Made by a program: the position numbers and the translations under genes
Shown here: positions 18,924-27,544 of the stretch, piece after piece
How positions within the stretch are numbered: position 1 is the stretch's first letter
Layout: each line of letters opens with the position of its first letter
The notes under the pieces: model-generated
The model's database searches: none
What the model was told of the DNA's origin: nothing
Seen by the model: the letters and a program-made list of their open reading frames with translations, nothing else
Source: Alphaproteobacteria bacterium
Lineage (GTDB): Bacteria > Pseudomonadota > Alphaproteobacteria > Micropepsales > Micropepsaceae
DNA length: 64,000 nt
NCBI GenBank assembly: GCA_019245415.1
Contig: JAFARO010000001.1
Span: 87,784 to 151,783 of the forward strand
Reading direction: 5' to 3'

Positions 18924-19871
18924 ATGGTTTCCTATGCGCTGCGCCGCGTGCTGGGTGCCGCCCCGACGCTGCTCATCATCATCACGCTGGCCTTCTTCAT
19001 GATGCGGCTGGCGCCAGGGGGACCTTTCGACAGCCAGCGGCATCTGCCCGCCGAAATCGAGCGCAACGTCGCTGCCGCCTACAATCTCGACAAGCCCATA
19101 TACGAGCAATACGCGATCTATCTCGACCGTCTCATGCACGGCGATCTGGGTCCCTCCTATAAGAGCAAGGATTTCACAGTGGGCCAGCTCATCGCCGAAG
19201 GCCTTCCCGTCAGCGCCAAGCTCGGTTTGGCGGCGATCGCGATCGCGCTTCTGCTCGGTATCGCACTCGGCGTGACGGCGGCGCTGCACCAGAACATGGC
19301 CGCCGACCACGGAATCATGAGTGTGGCCATGTTCGGCATCACGATTCCCAATTTCGTCACCGCCCCCTTGCTGACCCTGCTCTTCGGCGTCTACGGCCTG
19401 AAGCTCTTCGGTACCGACGTCTCGTTGCCTGTCGCTGGATGGAACGGCGGCCAGTTGCGCAATATGATTCTGCCGGTGATGGTGCTCGCGCTGCCGCAAA
19501 TCGCGATCATCGCTCGGCTGGTGCGCGGCAGCATGGTGGAAGTGCTGCATTCGAATTATGTGCGGACGGCGCGGGCAAAGGGATTGTCGAGCTATCGCAT
19601 CGTCACGCGCCACGCGCTGCGCGCGGCACTGTTGCCGCTTGTCAGCTATCTCGGACCCGCGATCGCCCAACTTGCAACCGGCTCGCTGATCGTCGAGCAA
19701 ATCTTCCAGCTGCCGGGCATCGGCCGCTATTTCGTGCTGGCGGCGCTGAACCGGGACTACACGCTCGTTCTCGGGGTCGTCATCTTCTATGCCGCCTTCA
19801 TCATCTTCCTCAATCTCCTGGCCGACATCCTCTATGCGGTGCTCGATCCGCGCGTGAGCTACCGCACATGA
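18924..19871 (+). CDS. oppB: Peptide/dipeptide ABC transporter permease, OppB type
   Basis: The 315-residue membrane protein starts MVSYALRRVLGAAPTLLIII, the characteristic first membrane segment of OppB/DppB. The periplasmic loop contains APGGPFDSQRHLP (matching the APGGPF of OppB). The EAA-type coupling loop is visible as VRTARAKGLSSYRIVTRHAL, followed by the LPLVSYLGP segment. The OppB form GGPFD and the length point to an oligopeptide system such as OppB/YejB. Its stop overlaps the oppC start (ATGA), so it heads an operon oppB-oppC-oppDF. Confidence 0.92.
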   Translation: MVSYALRRVLGAAPTLLIIITLAFFMMRLAPGGPFDSQRHLPAEIERNVAAAYNLDKPIYEQYAIYLDRLMHGDLGPSYKSKDFTVGQLIAEGLPVSAKLGLAAIAIALLLGIALGVTAALHQNMAADHGIMSVAMFGITIPNFVTAPLLTLLFGVYGLKLFGTDVSLPVAGWNGGQLRNMILPVMVLALPQIAIIARLVRGSMVEVLHSNYVRTARAKGLSSYRIVTRHALRAALLPLVSYLGPAIAQLATGSLIVEQIFQLPGIGRYFVLAALNRDYTLVLGVVIFYAAFIIFLNLLADILYAVLDPRVSYRT

Positions 19872-20803
19872 CCGTCACCGACATCGGCAGCGACTCCGCC
19901 GCGCTCATGATCCGCGCCCAGGACGTGCAGGGGCGCAGCCTTTGGGTCGACGCGTGGCAGCGCCTGCTGAAGAACCGCGCCGCGGTAGTCAGCATGATCG
20001 TGCTCGGGACGATTGCCGTGCTGGCGATCCTCGCGCCCTGGTTGTCGCAATATTCCTACGATTTTCAGGACTACGCCGTCACCTCCTGCGCGCCCAATTG
20101 GTGGAACGAGCCCGGTATCTGCAATGCCGGCGGGACGCACTGGTTCGGCACCGACAGCCTTGGCCGCGATCTCTTCGTGCGCGTCCTTTTCGGTGCAAGG
20201 GTTTCGCTGGCGGTGGGGCTCGTGGCGACTTTGGTCAGCCTCATGATCGGCGTCCTTTACGGCGCGACCGCAGGCTATCTCGGAGGACGCGTCGACGGCG
20301 TGATGATGCGGCTGGTCGACGTCCTCTATTCGCTGCCGTTCATCTTCTTCGTCATCATCCTGATGGTCGTGTTCCACCGCAACTTCTACCTGCTCTTTGT
20401 CGCCATCGGAGCGGTCGAGTGGCTGACCATGGCGCGTATCGTCCGCGGCCAGACGCTTTCGATCAAGCAGAAGGAATTCATCGAAGCCGCGCGCGCCGCC
20501 GGCGTCGGCTCCCTCGGCATCATCCGGCGCCACGTGATCCCAAACGTGCTCGGACCGGTCATCGTCTATGTGACGTTGACGATTCCGGCCGTCATCCTGG
20601 CGGAGAGCTTTCTTTCGTTCCTCGGCCTCGGCATTGCCGACCCGCTGACTTCGTGGGGCGTGCTGATCGCCGACGGCACCGCCCAGATGGAGAACTGTCC
20701 CTGGCTTCTGATCTTCCCCTGCGCCTTCATGACCGCCACGCTGTTCTGCTTCAACTTCATCGGCGACGGCTTGCGCGACGCCCTCGACCCGAAGGACCGC
20801 TAA
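19868..20803 (+). CDS. oppC: Peptide/dipeptide ABC transporter permease, OppC type
   Basis: The 311-residue permease has a cytoplasmic N-terminus of about 38 residues, then the first membrane segment and a periplasmic loop with the OppC signature HWFGTDSLGRDLFVRVLFGAR. The coupling loop reads EAARAAGVGSLGIIRRHVIPN. The start at 19868 is set by the ATGA overlap with oppB; the open frame continues far upstream but that is oppB coding in another frame. It forms the membrane pore together with OppB. The ATPase gene starts 4 bases after its stop. Confidence 0.92.
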   Translation: MTVTDIGSDSAALMIRAQDVQGRSLWVDAWQRLLKNRAAVVSMIVLGTIAVLAILAPWLSQYSYDFQDYAVTSCAPNWWNEPGICNAGGTHWFGTDSLGRDLFVRVLFGARVSLAVGLVATLVSLMIGVLYGATAGYLGGRVDGVMMRLVDVLYSLPFIFFVIILMVVFHRNFYLLFVAIGAVEWLTMARIVRGQTLSIKQKEFIEAARAAGVGSLGIIRRHVIPNVLGPVIVYVTLTIPAVILAESFLSFLGLGIADPLTSWGVLIADGTAQMENCPWLLIFPCAFMTATLFCFNFIGDGLRDALDPKDR

Positions 20804-20807
20804 CGCC

Positions 20808-22610
20808 ATGAGCGGCAAGATCCTCGAAATCTCCAATCTCGACGTTCACTTCACAACGCCCGACTGCGACGTTCACGCGGTCAAAGACCTCCATCTCGAG
20901 GTCCGCGAGGCGGAGTGCCTGGGCGTCGTGGGGGAGTCCGGCTCGGGCAAGAGCCAGGCCTTTCTTGCGGCCATCGGATTGCTCTCGGGCAACGGCCGCG
21001 CCAGCGGCAGCGTCAAGTATCGCGGTCAGGAAATTTTGGGCCAGAGCCAGCGCGCCCTCAATCGTTTCCGCGGCTCGAAGATCACCATGATCTTCCAGGA
21101 CCCCCTCACCTCGCTCACGCCGCACATGACGATCGGCGCCCAGCTGGTCGAGACGCTCTGCGTCCATCTGCGCCTGCCGCGCGACGAAGCCGCCAAGCGT
21201 GCGCTGGAAGTGCTCGAACTGGTGCGCATTCCTGAAGGCCGCCGCCGCATGAGCCAGTTCCCGCACGAGCTTTCAGGCGGCATGCGCCAGCGCGTGATGA
21301 TCGCGATGGGCGTGGTCTGCGGTCCCGATCTTTTGATCGCGGACGAACCCACCACCGCGCTCGACGTGACGGTGCAGGCCGAGATCCTCGAAATCATGCG
21401 CGACCTCAAGGACGAGCTGAAGACGTCCATCGTGCTCGTGAGCCACGACATGGGCGTGATCGCCGGCATGGCCGACCGCGTCGCCGTGATGCGCGGCGGC
21501 GAGATCGTCGAGACCGGTCCGGTCGATGAAATCTACTACGCGCCCAAGCATGGCTACACGCGCATGCTGCTGGAGGCCGTGCCGAGACTTGACCTCGGGG
21601 ACCAATCCGCACAGAGCAAGGTCAAGGAATTGCCGCCGGATGCCCAACCCATCTTGAAAGTGGACGATTTGCGCGTCCATTTCCCGGTCGCCGAGGGCTG
21701 GCGCACGAAGGATTTGCGGGCAGTCGACGGCGTCAGCTTCTATCTGCGCGAAGGCGAGGCCCTGGGCATCGTGGGCGAGTCCGGCTGCGGCAAGTCGAGC
21801 CTGGCGCGCGCGCTGCTCAAGCTTCTTCCCAAGACCGACGGCGCCGTGCTGTGGCTGGGGCGCGATCTCGGCCGGCTGGACGGCGAAGAGCTTCGCAAGC
21901 TGCGCCGCGATTTCCAGATCGTCTTTCAGGATCCCCTCGCCAGCCTGGATCCGCGCATGACGGTAGGCGAATCGATCGCCGAACCGCTGCGTTCGCTCAA
22001 GCCACACCTCTCCCGCGAGGAGATCAGGCGGTGCGTGCGCGACATGATGGACCAGGTCGGCCTCGAGCCGGCCTGGATCAACCGCTATCCGCATGAATTC
22101 TCCGGCGGCCAGAACCAGCGCGTCGGCGTCGCGCGCGCGATGATCGTCGAGCCCAAGCTCGTCATCTGCGACGAAGCGGTCAGCGCCCTCGACGCCTCGA
22201 TCCAGCGCCAGATGGTCGACTTGATCCGCGAGCTGCAGAGCGAATTCGACATGTCGCTGATCTTCATCAGCCACGATCTGTCCGTGGTGCGCCAGATCGC
22301 ACACCGCGTCATGGTTCTCTATCTGGGACGGATCGTGGAGCTCGCCGATCGCGACGTGATCTATGGCGACCCGCGTCACCCCTACACCAAGGCGTTGCTG
22401 TCGGCGGTGCCGATCCCCGATCCCAAGCTCGAACGCGCCAAAAAGCGCGTTCGGCTGACCGGCGAGCTGCCCTCGCCGCTCGACAGCCGCGCGCCGCTCG
22501 TCTTCCTGAAGTCGAAAGCGATTGACGACCCCGAGGCGGTGCAATACCGGCCCAAGCTGATCGAAGTCGCGCCGGGCCATCTCGTGGCCGAGCACGACGC
22601 CGTCACTTGA
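20808..22610 (+). CDS. oppDF: Peptide ABC transporter ATPase, fused OppD-OppF
   Basis: The 600-residue protein contains two complete nucleotide-binding domains. Domain 1 (about 5-270) has Walker A GESGSGKS at 42-49, signature LSGGMRQRV and Walker B LLIADEPTTALD. Domain 2 (about 283-560) has Walker A GESGCGKS at 323-330, signature FSGGQNQRV and Walker B LVICDEAVSALD. Separate oppD and oppF genes are the ancestral state; the fusion matches the YejF/GsiA/DppDF arrangement and makes one polypeptide power the transporter. The 3' end overlaps a converging gene by 8 bases. Confidence 0.93.
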   Translation: MSGKILEISNLDVHFTTPDCDVHAVKDLHLEVREAECLGVVGESGSGKSQAFLAAIGLLSGNGRASGSVKYRGQEILGQSQRALNRFRGSKITMIFQDPLTSLTPHMTIGAQLVETLCVHLRLPRDEAAKRALEVLELVRIPEGRRRMSQFPHELSGGMRQRVMIAMGVVCGPDLLIADEPTTALDVTVQAEILEIMRDLKDELKTSIVLVSHDMGVIAGMADRVAVMRGGEIVETGPVDEIYYAPKHGYTRMLLEAVPRLDLGDQSAQSKVKELPPDAQPILKVDDLRVHFPVAEGWRTKDLRAVDGVSFYLREGEALGIVGESGCGKSSLARALLKLLPKTDGAVLWLGRDLGRLDGEELRKLRRDFQIVFQDPLASLDPRMTVGESIAEPLRSLKPHLSREEIRRCVRDMMDQVGLEPAWINRYPHEFSGGQNQRVGVARAMIVEPKLVICDEAVSALDASIQRQMVDLIRELQSEFDMSLIFISHDLSVVRQIAHRVMVLYLGRIVELADRDVIYGDPRHPYTKALLSAVPIPDPKLERAKKRVRLTGELPSPLDSRAPLVFLKSKAIDDPEAVQYRPKLIEVAPGHLVAEHDAVT

Positions 22611-23190
22611 CGCGCCGGACCTTGTAGAGCTTTTCCGAGTCCCCGATCGTCAAGCTGTAGCTTCCCAGTCCACCTCGCGAGATGGTCACCGCGACGCCCT
22701 TGCTGAAATCGGCGCGATCAGCATCGCCTTCGATTTGACGCCAGACCTGACCGCTGTCGAGAAAGATCACGAATTTGCCATAGGGCGTATAGGCAAAGTC
22801 CGTCACCTTGGCCGTTACGCTCTCGATGGGCGCCGCGGGCGGCGCCTCGCCGGGCGCCGGCGGCGGCTTGGGCAGGTTTTCGCTGCCGAACTTGTCCGGC
22901 GTGGTCTGGCGCGACGGCGAATTGCCGAACAGGCCGCCGAAATCGAAACCGAACCAGCTTTTCTGTTCCTCCGCCGTGGGCGGGCCCTCATGCGGCGTCG
23001 GCGGCATCTGGGCCAGCACCTGCGCCGCCTGCGGCGCGAGCCTGTCGTAACATGCCAAACGCTCATGCTCATCGGCGACCGCGGCGCATTGCCCCATGGC
23101 CTTGAGCACGTCACCCGCTGGACCAGCGCTGACCACGATGGGCCACGCCAGAACAAGCGCGCCGGTTACCGCCGCCACACCGAGTTTCAT
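22603..23190 (-). CDS. Exported protein of unknown function
   Basis: The 195-residue protein begins with a signal peptide (about residues 1-23, cleaving after VVSAG). A short Cys pair follows in CAAVADEHERLACYDRLA, a pattern seen in several proteobacterial exported proteins and likely to form a disulphide. The middle is Pro-rich and low complexity, and the C-terminal half (from about residue 125) looks like a small beta domain. The start is placed at the signal peptide, not at an ATG 54 bases upstream. It sits on the minus strand between oppDF and oppA, separating the binding protein from its transporter. Function is unknown. Confidence 0.7.
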   Translation of the reverse strand: MKLGVAAVTGALVLAWPIVVSAGPAGDVLKAMGQCAAVADEHERLACYDRLAPQAAQVLAQMPPTPHEGPPTAEEQKSWFGFDFGGLFGNSPSRQTTPDKFGSENLPKPPPAPGEAPPAAPIESVTAKVTDFAYTPYGKFVIFLDSGQVWRQIEGDADRADFSKGVAVTISRGGLGSYSLTIGDSEKLYKVRRVK

Positions 23191-23300
23191 CACCTGTTCA
23201 CCCCTTCGTTGTCTAATGAATGCGGAAGAACGAGTCGCCGGCATTAAGGTTTGAGCAATCTTTTTGCCGCGTCATCGGCAGCGTGATTGGAGCACAGCAG

Positions 23301-24959
23301 ATGGCGAATTCCAATCGTAACAGATTCACGCGCCGCGCAGCCATGGCCGGCGGCGCGCTGGCTCTCGGCGGCATCGGGACATTTGCCTTCCGCGGCCGTT
23401 CGGCGCGGGGCTTCTCGCTGTCCACGGCGGACGCCAAGACGCTCAATCGCGGCAACGGCGCCGAGCCGGACACGCTCGATCCGCACAAAGCCCAGGGCCA
23501 GTGGGAATACAACATCATCGGCGACATGTTCATCGGCCTGATGACCGAGGACTCCGCCGCCAATCCAGTGCCCGGAGCTTGCGAGAGCTACAGCGTGAGC
23601 GGCGACGGCCTGACCTACCGCTTCCGGCTGCGCGATCACATCTGGTCGGACGGCGTCCCGGTGACCGCCCAAGACTATGTATACTCCTTCCGCCGCATCG
23701 CCGACCCCAAATTCGCGGCGCAATATGTCTCGATCCTCTTTCCCATCCGCAACATGGAAGAGGCGAGCACGGGCAAGCTACCGGTGGAGGCGGTGGGCGT
23801 GCGCGCACTCGACGACCGCACGCTCGAGATCCAATTCCACTTCCAAGTGCCTTACATCGAGCAGCTGCTGACGCATTTCACCACCTTCGCGGTACCCAGG
23901 CACGTGGTCGAGAAGCATGGCGCGCAATGGCTGCGGCCGGAAAACATCGTCGTCAACGGACCCTATACGCTCAAGCAGTGGATCCCGAACGATCACGTCC
24001 AGCTGGTCAAGAATCCGCGCTTTTTCGCCGCCGACAAGGTACGCATCGATAACGTCTTCTACTTTCCCACGCAGGATTCCGAAGCCGCTCTCAAGCGCGT
24101 GCGCGGCGGCGATTTCGACGTGCTGACCGATAGCCTGCCGCCGCAGAAGATCGATTGGCTGCGCGCCAATATGGCCAACGAGCTCCGGCTGTGGCCGTCG
24201 ATCCTGACCCAGTACGTGCAATTCAACGTCGGGCGCAAACCGTTCGACGATGTGCGCGTGCGGACGGCGCTCTCTCTGGCGATCGACCGTGAGATCATCT
24301 GCAACAAGGTCGAACGCGCCGGCGAGCAGCCGGCCTACGCACTGGTGCCGCCGGGCATGCCGGGCTATCCCGGCAGGCCGAAGCTCAACTTCCACGCCAT
24401 GCCCATGGCGCAACGCCTGGCCAAGGCGAAGGAACTCCTTGCCGCGGCGGGTTATGGGCCCGGCAATCCGCTTTCCTTCGACTTCAACATGACGATGACG
24501 ACAGAGATCAAGCTGATCTCGGCGGCCATCCAGGAGATGTGGCGGCGAATCGGCGTCAATGTGAGGTTGGCGCCGTCGGAGACGCAGGTGCATTACGCGG
24601 TGTTGCGCAAGCACCAGTTCGACGTCGCCTGGGCCGGCTGGATCGCAGACTATCGCGATCCCAAGAACTACCTTTATCTGTTCCAGGCCTCGACCGCCGA
24701 CATGAATTACGGCGGCTACCACAACCCGAAATACGAGGCGCTGGTGACGCGGTCAGATACTATTGCCGATGCGGCCGTCCGCACGCTCGTTCTGGAGCAG
24801 GCCGAGCAGATCCTGCTCGACGACGTGGCGATCGCTCCGGTGTTCTTCGGCGTCAGCCGCGATCTGGTGTCGCCGCAGGTCAAGGGCTGGATCAGCAACA
24901 ACATCAATACCAATCGCACGCGCTACCTGAGCTTGGACCGCCGCATCACTTCGGTTTGA
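23301..24959 (+). CDS. oppA: Oligopeptide ABC transporter substrate-binding protein
   Basis: The 552-residue protein has a twin-arginine-like leader (FTRRAAMAGG near residues 8-17) and then the peptide-binding fold of SBP family 5: GAEPDTLDPHKAQGQWEYNI, RDHIWSDGVPVTAQDYVYSF, DVRVRTALSLAIDREII and AGWIADYRDPKNYLYLF. It captures peptides in the periplasm for the OppBC-DF transporter encoded just upstream. The start at 23301 follows GGAG and gives the expected leader; the frame continues 81 bases upstream without conservation. Its own promoter is implied because a minus-strand gene separates it from oppDF. Confidence 0.92.
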   Translation: MANSNRNRFTRRAAMAGGALALGGIGTFAFRGRSARGFSLSTADAKTLNRGNGAEPDTLDPHKAQGQWEYNIIGDMFIGLMTEDSAANPVPGACESYSVSGDGLTYRFRLRDHIWSDGVPVTAQDYVYSFRRIADPKFAAQYVSILFPIRNMEEASTGKLPVEAVGVRALDDRTLEIQFHFQVPYIEQLLTHFTTFAVPRHVVEKHGAQWLRPENIVVNGPYTLKQWIPNDHVQLVKNPRFFAADKVRIDNVFYFPTQDSEAALKRVRGGDFDVLTDSLPPQKIDWLRANMANELRLWPSILTQYVQFNVGRKPFDDVRVRTALSLAIDREIICNKVERAGEQPAYALVPPGMPGYPGRPKLNFHAMPMAQRLAKAKELLAAAGYGPGNPLSFDFNMTMTTEIKLISAAIQEMWRRIGVNVRLAPSETQVHYAVLRKHQFDVAWAGWIADYRDPKNYLYLFQASTADMNYGGYHNPKYEALVTRSDTIADAAVRTLVLEQAEQILLDDVAIAPVFFGVSRDLVSPQVKGWISNNINTNRTRYLSLDRRITSV

Positions 24960-25008
24960 CCCGATCGAAGGCGCGCTATACTCGCTTCGTCTTGATACGG
25001 CGGAAGCG

Positions 25009-25686
25009 ATGTGCGGCAAATTCACGGCGATGGCATCCTGGCGCAAGGTGGTCGCGTTCTCGCAACCGCTCGAGGAGGCCGGCGACGAACGCGTGACCTA
25101 TCGAGTCGCGGGAATCCTGCCGGTCATCGTCCACGACCGCGAAGCCGCCGCGCGCAAGATCGTGCCCATGCAATGGGGATTTCCGCATCCGCGCGACCCG
25201 CGCAGGCCCCAGCCGATCCACGCGCGCTCCGAGACTATCGACACCACGGCCGCTTTCGCGCAAGCTTTTCGCGACGGCCAGCGCGGCATCGTCGCCATGC
25301 GCACGTTCAACGAAGGCGAGGAGGTCGGCTCGAAAACCGTGCAGTGGACGGTCGAACCCGCCGACGGCGCCGTGCGGGGGCTCGCTTTCATCTGGCGCCG
25401 CTTCGAGATTGAAGGGCGCGATGGCCCTGTTCTCGCCTGCGCCATGTGCACGGTACCGGCCAACGCTTTGATTGCCCCGATCACCGATCGCATGCCCGCC
25501 GTGCTCGAGGAATCCGATTGGCCCAGGTGGCTCGGCGAAACCGACGCGCCGCCGGAGGCGGCAAAGGCGCTGTTGCGCACCGTCGAAGGCACCGATTGGC
25601 GGATGACACCGGAAGACAGAGTTCCCAATCCGCGCAAGCGGCCGGACGCATCACCTTCTCCACCGGCCCAGCCAAAGCTGCTGTAG
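25009..25686 (+). CDS. SRAP (YedK/HMCES-like) family protein with altered active site
   Basis: The 225-residue protein starts Met-Cys, the arrangement in which Met1 is removed and C2 attacks abasic DNA. SRAP landmarks are present: IVPMQWGFPHP, HARSETIDTT (family NARSET), RGIVAMRTFNEG (family CLVPADGFYEW, Glu kept as E102) and TVPANALIAPITDRMPAVL. Compared with YedK, the catalytic Asn is His (H71) and the His of the HDRMP motif is Thr (T159). Known SRAP proteins crosslink to abasic sites in single-stranded DNA to shield them, and some also remove their own methionine. Here C2 and Glu remain, so crosslinking may be retained with changed chemistry. It is monocistronic, just upstream of tRNA-Arg. 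Confidence 0.85.
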   Translation: MCGKFTAMASWRKVVAFSQPLEEAGDERVTYRVAGILPVIVHDREAAARKIVPMQWGFPHPRDPRRPQPIHARSETIDTTAAFAQAFRDGQRGIVAMRTFNEGEEVGSKTVQWTVEPADGAVRGLAFIWRRFEIEGRDGPVLACAMCTVPANALIAPITDRMPAVLEESDWPRWLGETDAPPEAAKALLRTVEGTDWRMTPEDRVPNPRKRPDASPSPPAQPKLL

Positions 25687-25745
25687 CGACTGAGCGGCCG
25701 CGACTTCCAAAGCCGCGGACGCATCGCCATAATGCCGATCCAAGC

Positions 25746-25822
25746 GACCCCGTAGCTCAGCAGGATAGAGCGGCGGTTTCCTAAACCGTAGGCCGGTGGT
25801 TCGAGTCCTCCCGGGGTCGCCA
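25746..25822 (+). tRNA. tRNA-Arg (anticodon CCT)
   Basis: This is a 77-nt cloverleaf: acceptor GACCCCG pairs with CGGGGTC, discriminator G73 and an encoded CCA. The anticodon stem GCGGT/ACCGT encloses loop TTCCTAA, giving anticodon CCT, which reads AGG. The T arm is GGTTCGAGTCC. It sits at the left edge of a gene-poor accessory stretch, a common position for integrated elements, but no copy of its 3' end was found downstream. Confidence 0.95.
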
Positions 25823-25885
25823 GCACGTCGGTATGTTGGCGCAAAGGGAAAAGCATTTCCGGGCGCCGTTCCCTAGCATCCGGGC

Positions 25886-26128
25886 ATGGCAAAGCCCCGC
25901 ATTGAGAAAGCCTCTCTAGCCCAGGCCGTCACCACGGCCTTGCGCCGCTCATATGAGCCGCTTCCGACCATCGACGTGATCCTCGCTGTGGTGCGGATCG
26001 CGGGCTATAGTGACCGTTCCTTGCCCCTGGTAGCCGCAAGCGTCCGCCGCTGCCTTCGTCGCCTTGATGGCGTCACCATGACTGGCACGCGCTCACAGCG
26101 CCTATGGGCCATCGTCGAGGCTGACTAG
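25886..26128 (+). CDS. Small basic protein, unknown (possible winged-helix fold)
   Basis: The 80-residue protein starts 63 bases after tRNA-Arg. It is basic, alpha-helical in pattern (SLAQAVTTALRRSYEPLP, then IAGYSDRSLPLVAASVRRCLRRL) and ends in a short beta-like hairpin (VTMTGTRSQRLWAIVEAD), an order compatible with a winged helix-turn-helix. No family could be named. The ribosome site is weak. The next gene starts 3 bases after its stop, so the two probably form an operon. Confidence 0.5.
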   Translation: MAKPRIEKASLAQAVTTALRRSYEPLPTIDVILAVVRIAGYSDRSLPLVAASVRRCLRRLDGVTMTGTRSQRLWAIVEAD

Positions 26129-26131
26129 CTC

Positions 26132-26587
26132 TTGGGCGATACCTTCATAATCTCGGGGTTGAGGGAACGCCGCGCGGCCATCACGGGCGAGATCGCGGAC
26201 CTGTACGACAAGATCGACAAGCTCCAAGCCGCCCTGGTTCACGTTGACGGCGTGCTGGCGCTGTACGGCCTAGAGCCCTCCGAAATCCCCACCAAGGGGC
26301 GCGTGTCCATCCGTTCGGCTTACTTCGGCAGGAATGAGATCAGCCGCCGTTGCCGCGACATGCTTCGCCAGAAGGGCACCATTCGGGCGGACGATGTTGC
26401 GGTCCAGGCCATGCTGGACAAGCGGCTTGACCCCGAGAAGAACCGCAAGGTGCGGACCGACTTCAACCGCCGCATTCTTGTTACCCTGCATGATCTTCGG
26501 AAGGCCGATATGGTCGAGAAGATCGGCCACGGTCGCGGCGTGAAGTGGGTTGCTAAGGAGCGTTCTGCGACGCTTACTCAAGACTAG
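26132..26587 (+). CDS. Coiled-coil plus C-terminal winged-helix-like protein, unknown function
   Basis: The 151-residue frame opens at TTG 26132. The N-terminal 50 residues are a heptad-rich helix (RERRAAITGEIADLYDKI, then LQAALVHVDGVLALYG), a pattern seen in uncharacterised alphaproteobacterial proteins. The C-terminal 90 residues look like a DNA-binding domain (DFNRRILVTLHDLRKADMV followed by GHGRGVKWVAKE, as in a wing). The start is uncertain: TTG at 26159 is an alternative with a GGGG upstream. It follows the small gene at 25886 closely and its stop overlaps by four bases the stop of the converging membrane-protein gene. Confidence 0.6.
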   Translation: MGDTFIISGLRERRAAITGEIADLYDKIDKLQAALVHVDGVLALYGLEPSEIPTKGRVSIRSAYFGRNEISRRCRDMLRQKGTIRADDVAVQAMLDKRLDPEKNRKVRTDFNRRILVTLHDLRKADMVEKIGHGRGVKWVAKERSATLTQD

Positions 26588-27132
26588 GAATGCGCGGTAG
26601 CAAGTGCGTCTTGTTCCAATAAATCAAGTGGCATCCTATCGGCTAGCTCTTTCTTTCCATCCGAATTTCCGCGAACCAACCAAAAGAAAACGCCCAAAAG
26701 ATAAGCCATCGCACGCAACAGCATGGAAGTTTTGAACACTTGCCGACCAATCAAAAACGCCATATCTCTGTGGAACTCAACAAGCTTGTCGCGTTGCGCA
26801 ATTGGCAGGCTCGCTACGGCGGCATTCCAAGCGGCAAATTGGGCTGGTACAGGCGGTTTAAAGGCCGCATGAACAACCGCGAGCATCAGAAATCTCGCTC
26901 CGGAAATGTCGTGGGAATAGCGGATCACGGAATTCATCAACTCCCGCAAAAGCGTATATGCGGGGTGTGTGATAAGGCCATTTTCATACGCAAAGACGAA
27001 CATGTTGTCCCGAAGGGCGAACAAGTCGTCACGAATCTCATCAACCCAATAGTCGCGCCAAAGGACATAGAACACCAGCAAGAACGCCAGTGAGATGACG
27101 ACCGATAATGCTTCGGCATACGGTCCCATCAT
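26584..27132 (-). CDS. Membrane protein of unknown function (second gene of a pair)
   Basis: The 182-residue protein has an N-terminal membrane helix (ALSVVISLAFLLVFYVLW, about residues 8-25), a long charged helical middle, and a second hydrophobic segment near the C-terminus (AMAYLLGVFFWLV). GGAGGA lies ten bases upstream of the start. It begins 3 bases after the stop of the gene at 27136-27510, so the two are co-expressed. Base composition is visibly lower in GC than in flanking genes, which suggests acquisition. No family recognised. Confidence 0.6.
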   Translation of the reverse strand: MMGPYAEALSVVISLAFLLVFYVLWRDYWVDEIRDDLFALRDNMFVFAYENGLITHPAYTLLRELMNSVIRYSHDISGARFLMLAVVHAAFKPPVPAQFAAWNAAVASLPIAQRDKLVEFHRDMAFLIGRQVFKTSMLLRAMAYLLGVFFWLVRGNSDGKKELADRMPLDLLEQDALATAHS

Positions 27133-27135
27133 AGC

Positions 27136-27510
27136 TCAACGGTCCTCCCGTCTCGTTGTTCCCTGAGTCGTCAGCTTGCTCGAAGTACGACCAGGGTCCA
27201 TCAACCTTTCCAGTTCAATCGGCCTTTCAGTGGTCCGTTCTATGGCTTTTCGGCGCAAATGCCGCTGCCGGAGCCCATAGCTACCACCCATCACAGCAAC
27301 AATATAGGCGAGCCAGCGATCAAGTTTAATAGAGGCTATCAATTTCAGGCCGACCTCGGCGTTTGTGTCGTGCCCAGCAAATGCCACTAGGACATCTCGG
27401 GCATAGGCACCTAGGAAGATGACCGCAACCCAAGGGAAGGCGCCGCGAAGCACCGAAACTGCGCCATTGATCGAATTCAGCCAAATGGCAAATCGCTGCT
27501 TGTTGTCCAA
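27136..27510 (-). CDS. Small two-helix membrane protein, unknown (first gene of a pair)
   Basis: The 124-residue frame opens with TTG at 27510. It has two membrane helices (about 22-41, GAFPWVAVIFLGAYARDVLV, and 67-79, WLAYIVAVMGGSY) and then a basic cytoplasmic tail with the pattern GLRQRHLRRKAIERTTERPI, then LERLMDPGRTSS and LTTQGTTR. I recall this tail pattern from small membrane proteins scattered in proteobacterial genomes, but I know no assigned function. It is followed after 3 bases by the gene at 26584. The TTG start makes the exact N-terminus uncertain. Confidence 0.55.
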   Translation of the reverse strand: MDNKQRFAIWLNSINGAVSVLRGAFPWVAVIFLGAYARDVLVAFAGHDTNAEVGLKLIASIKLDRWLAYIVAVMGGSYGLRQRHLRRKAIERTTERPIELERLMDPGRTSSKLTTQGTTRREDR

Positions 27511-27544
27511 TGCCCCAACCCCGAATCAGAGCGCCGACCACCCA

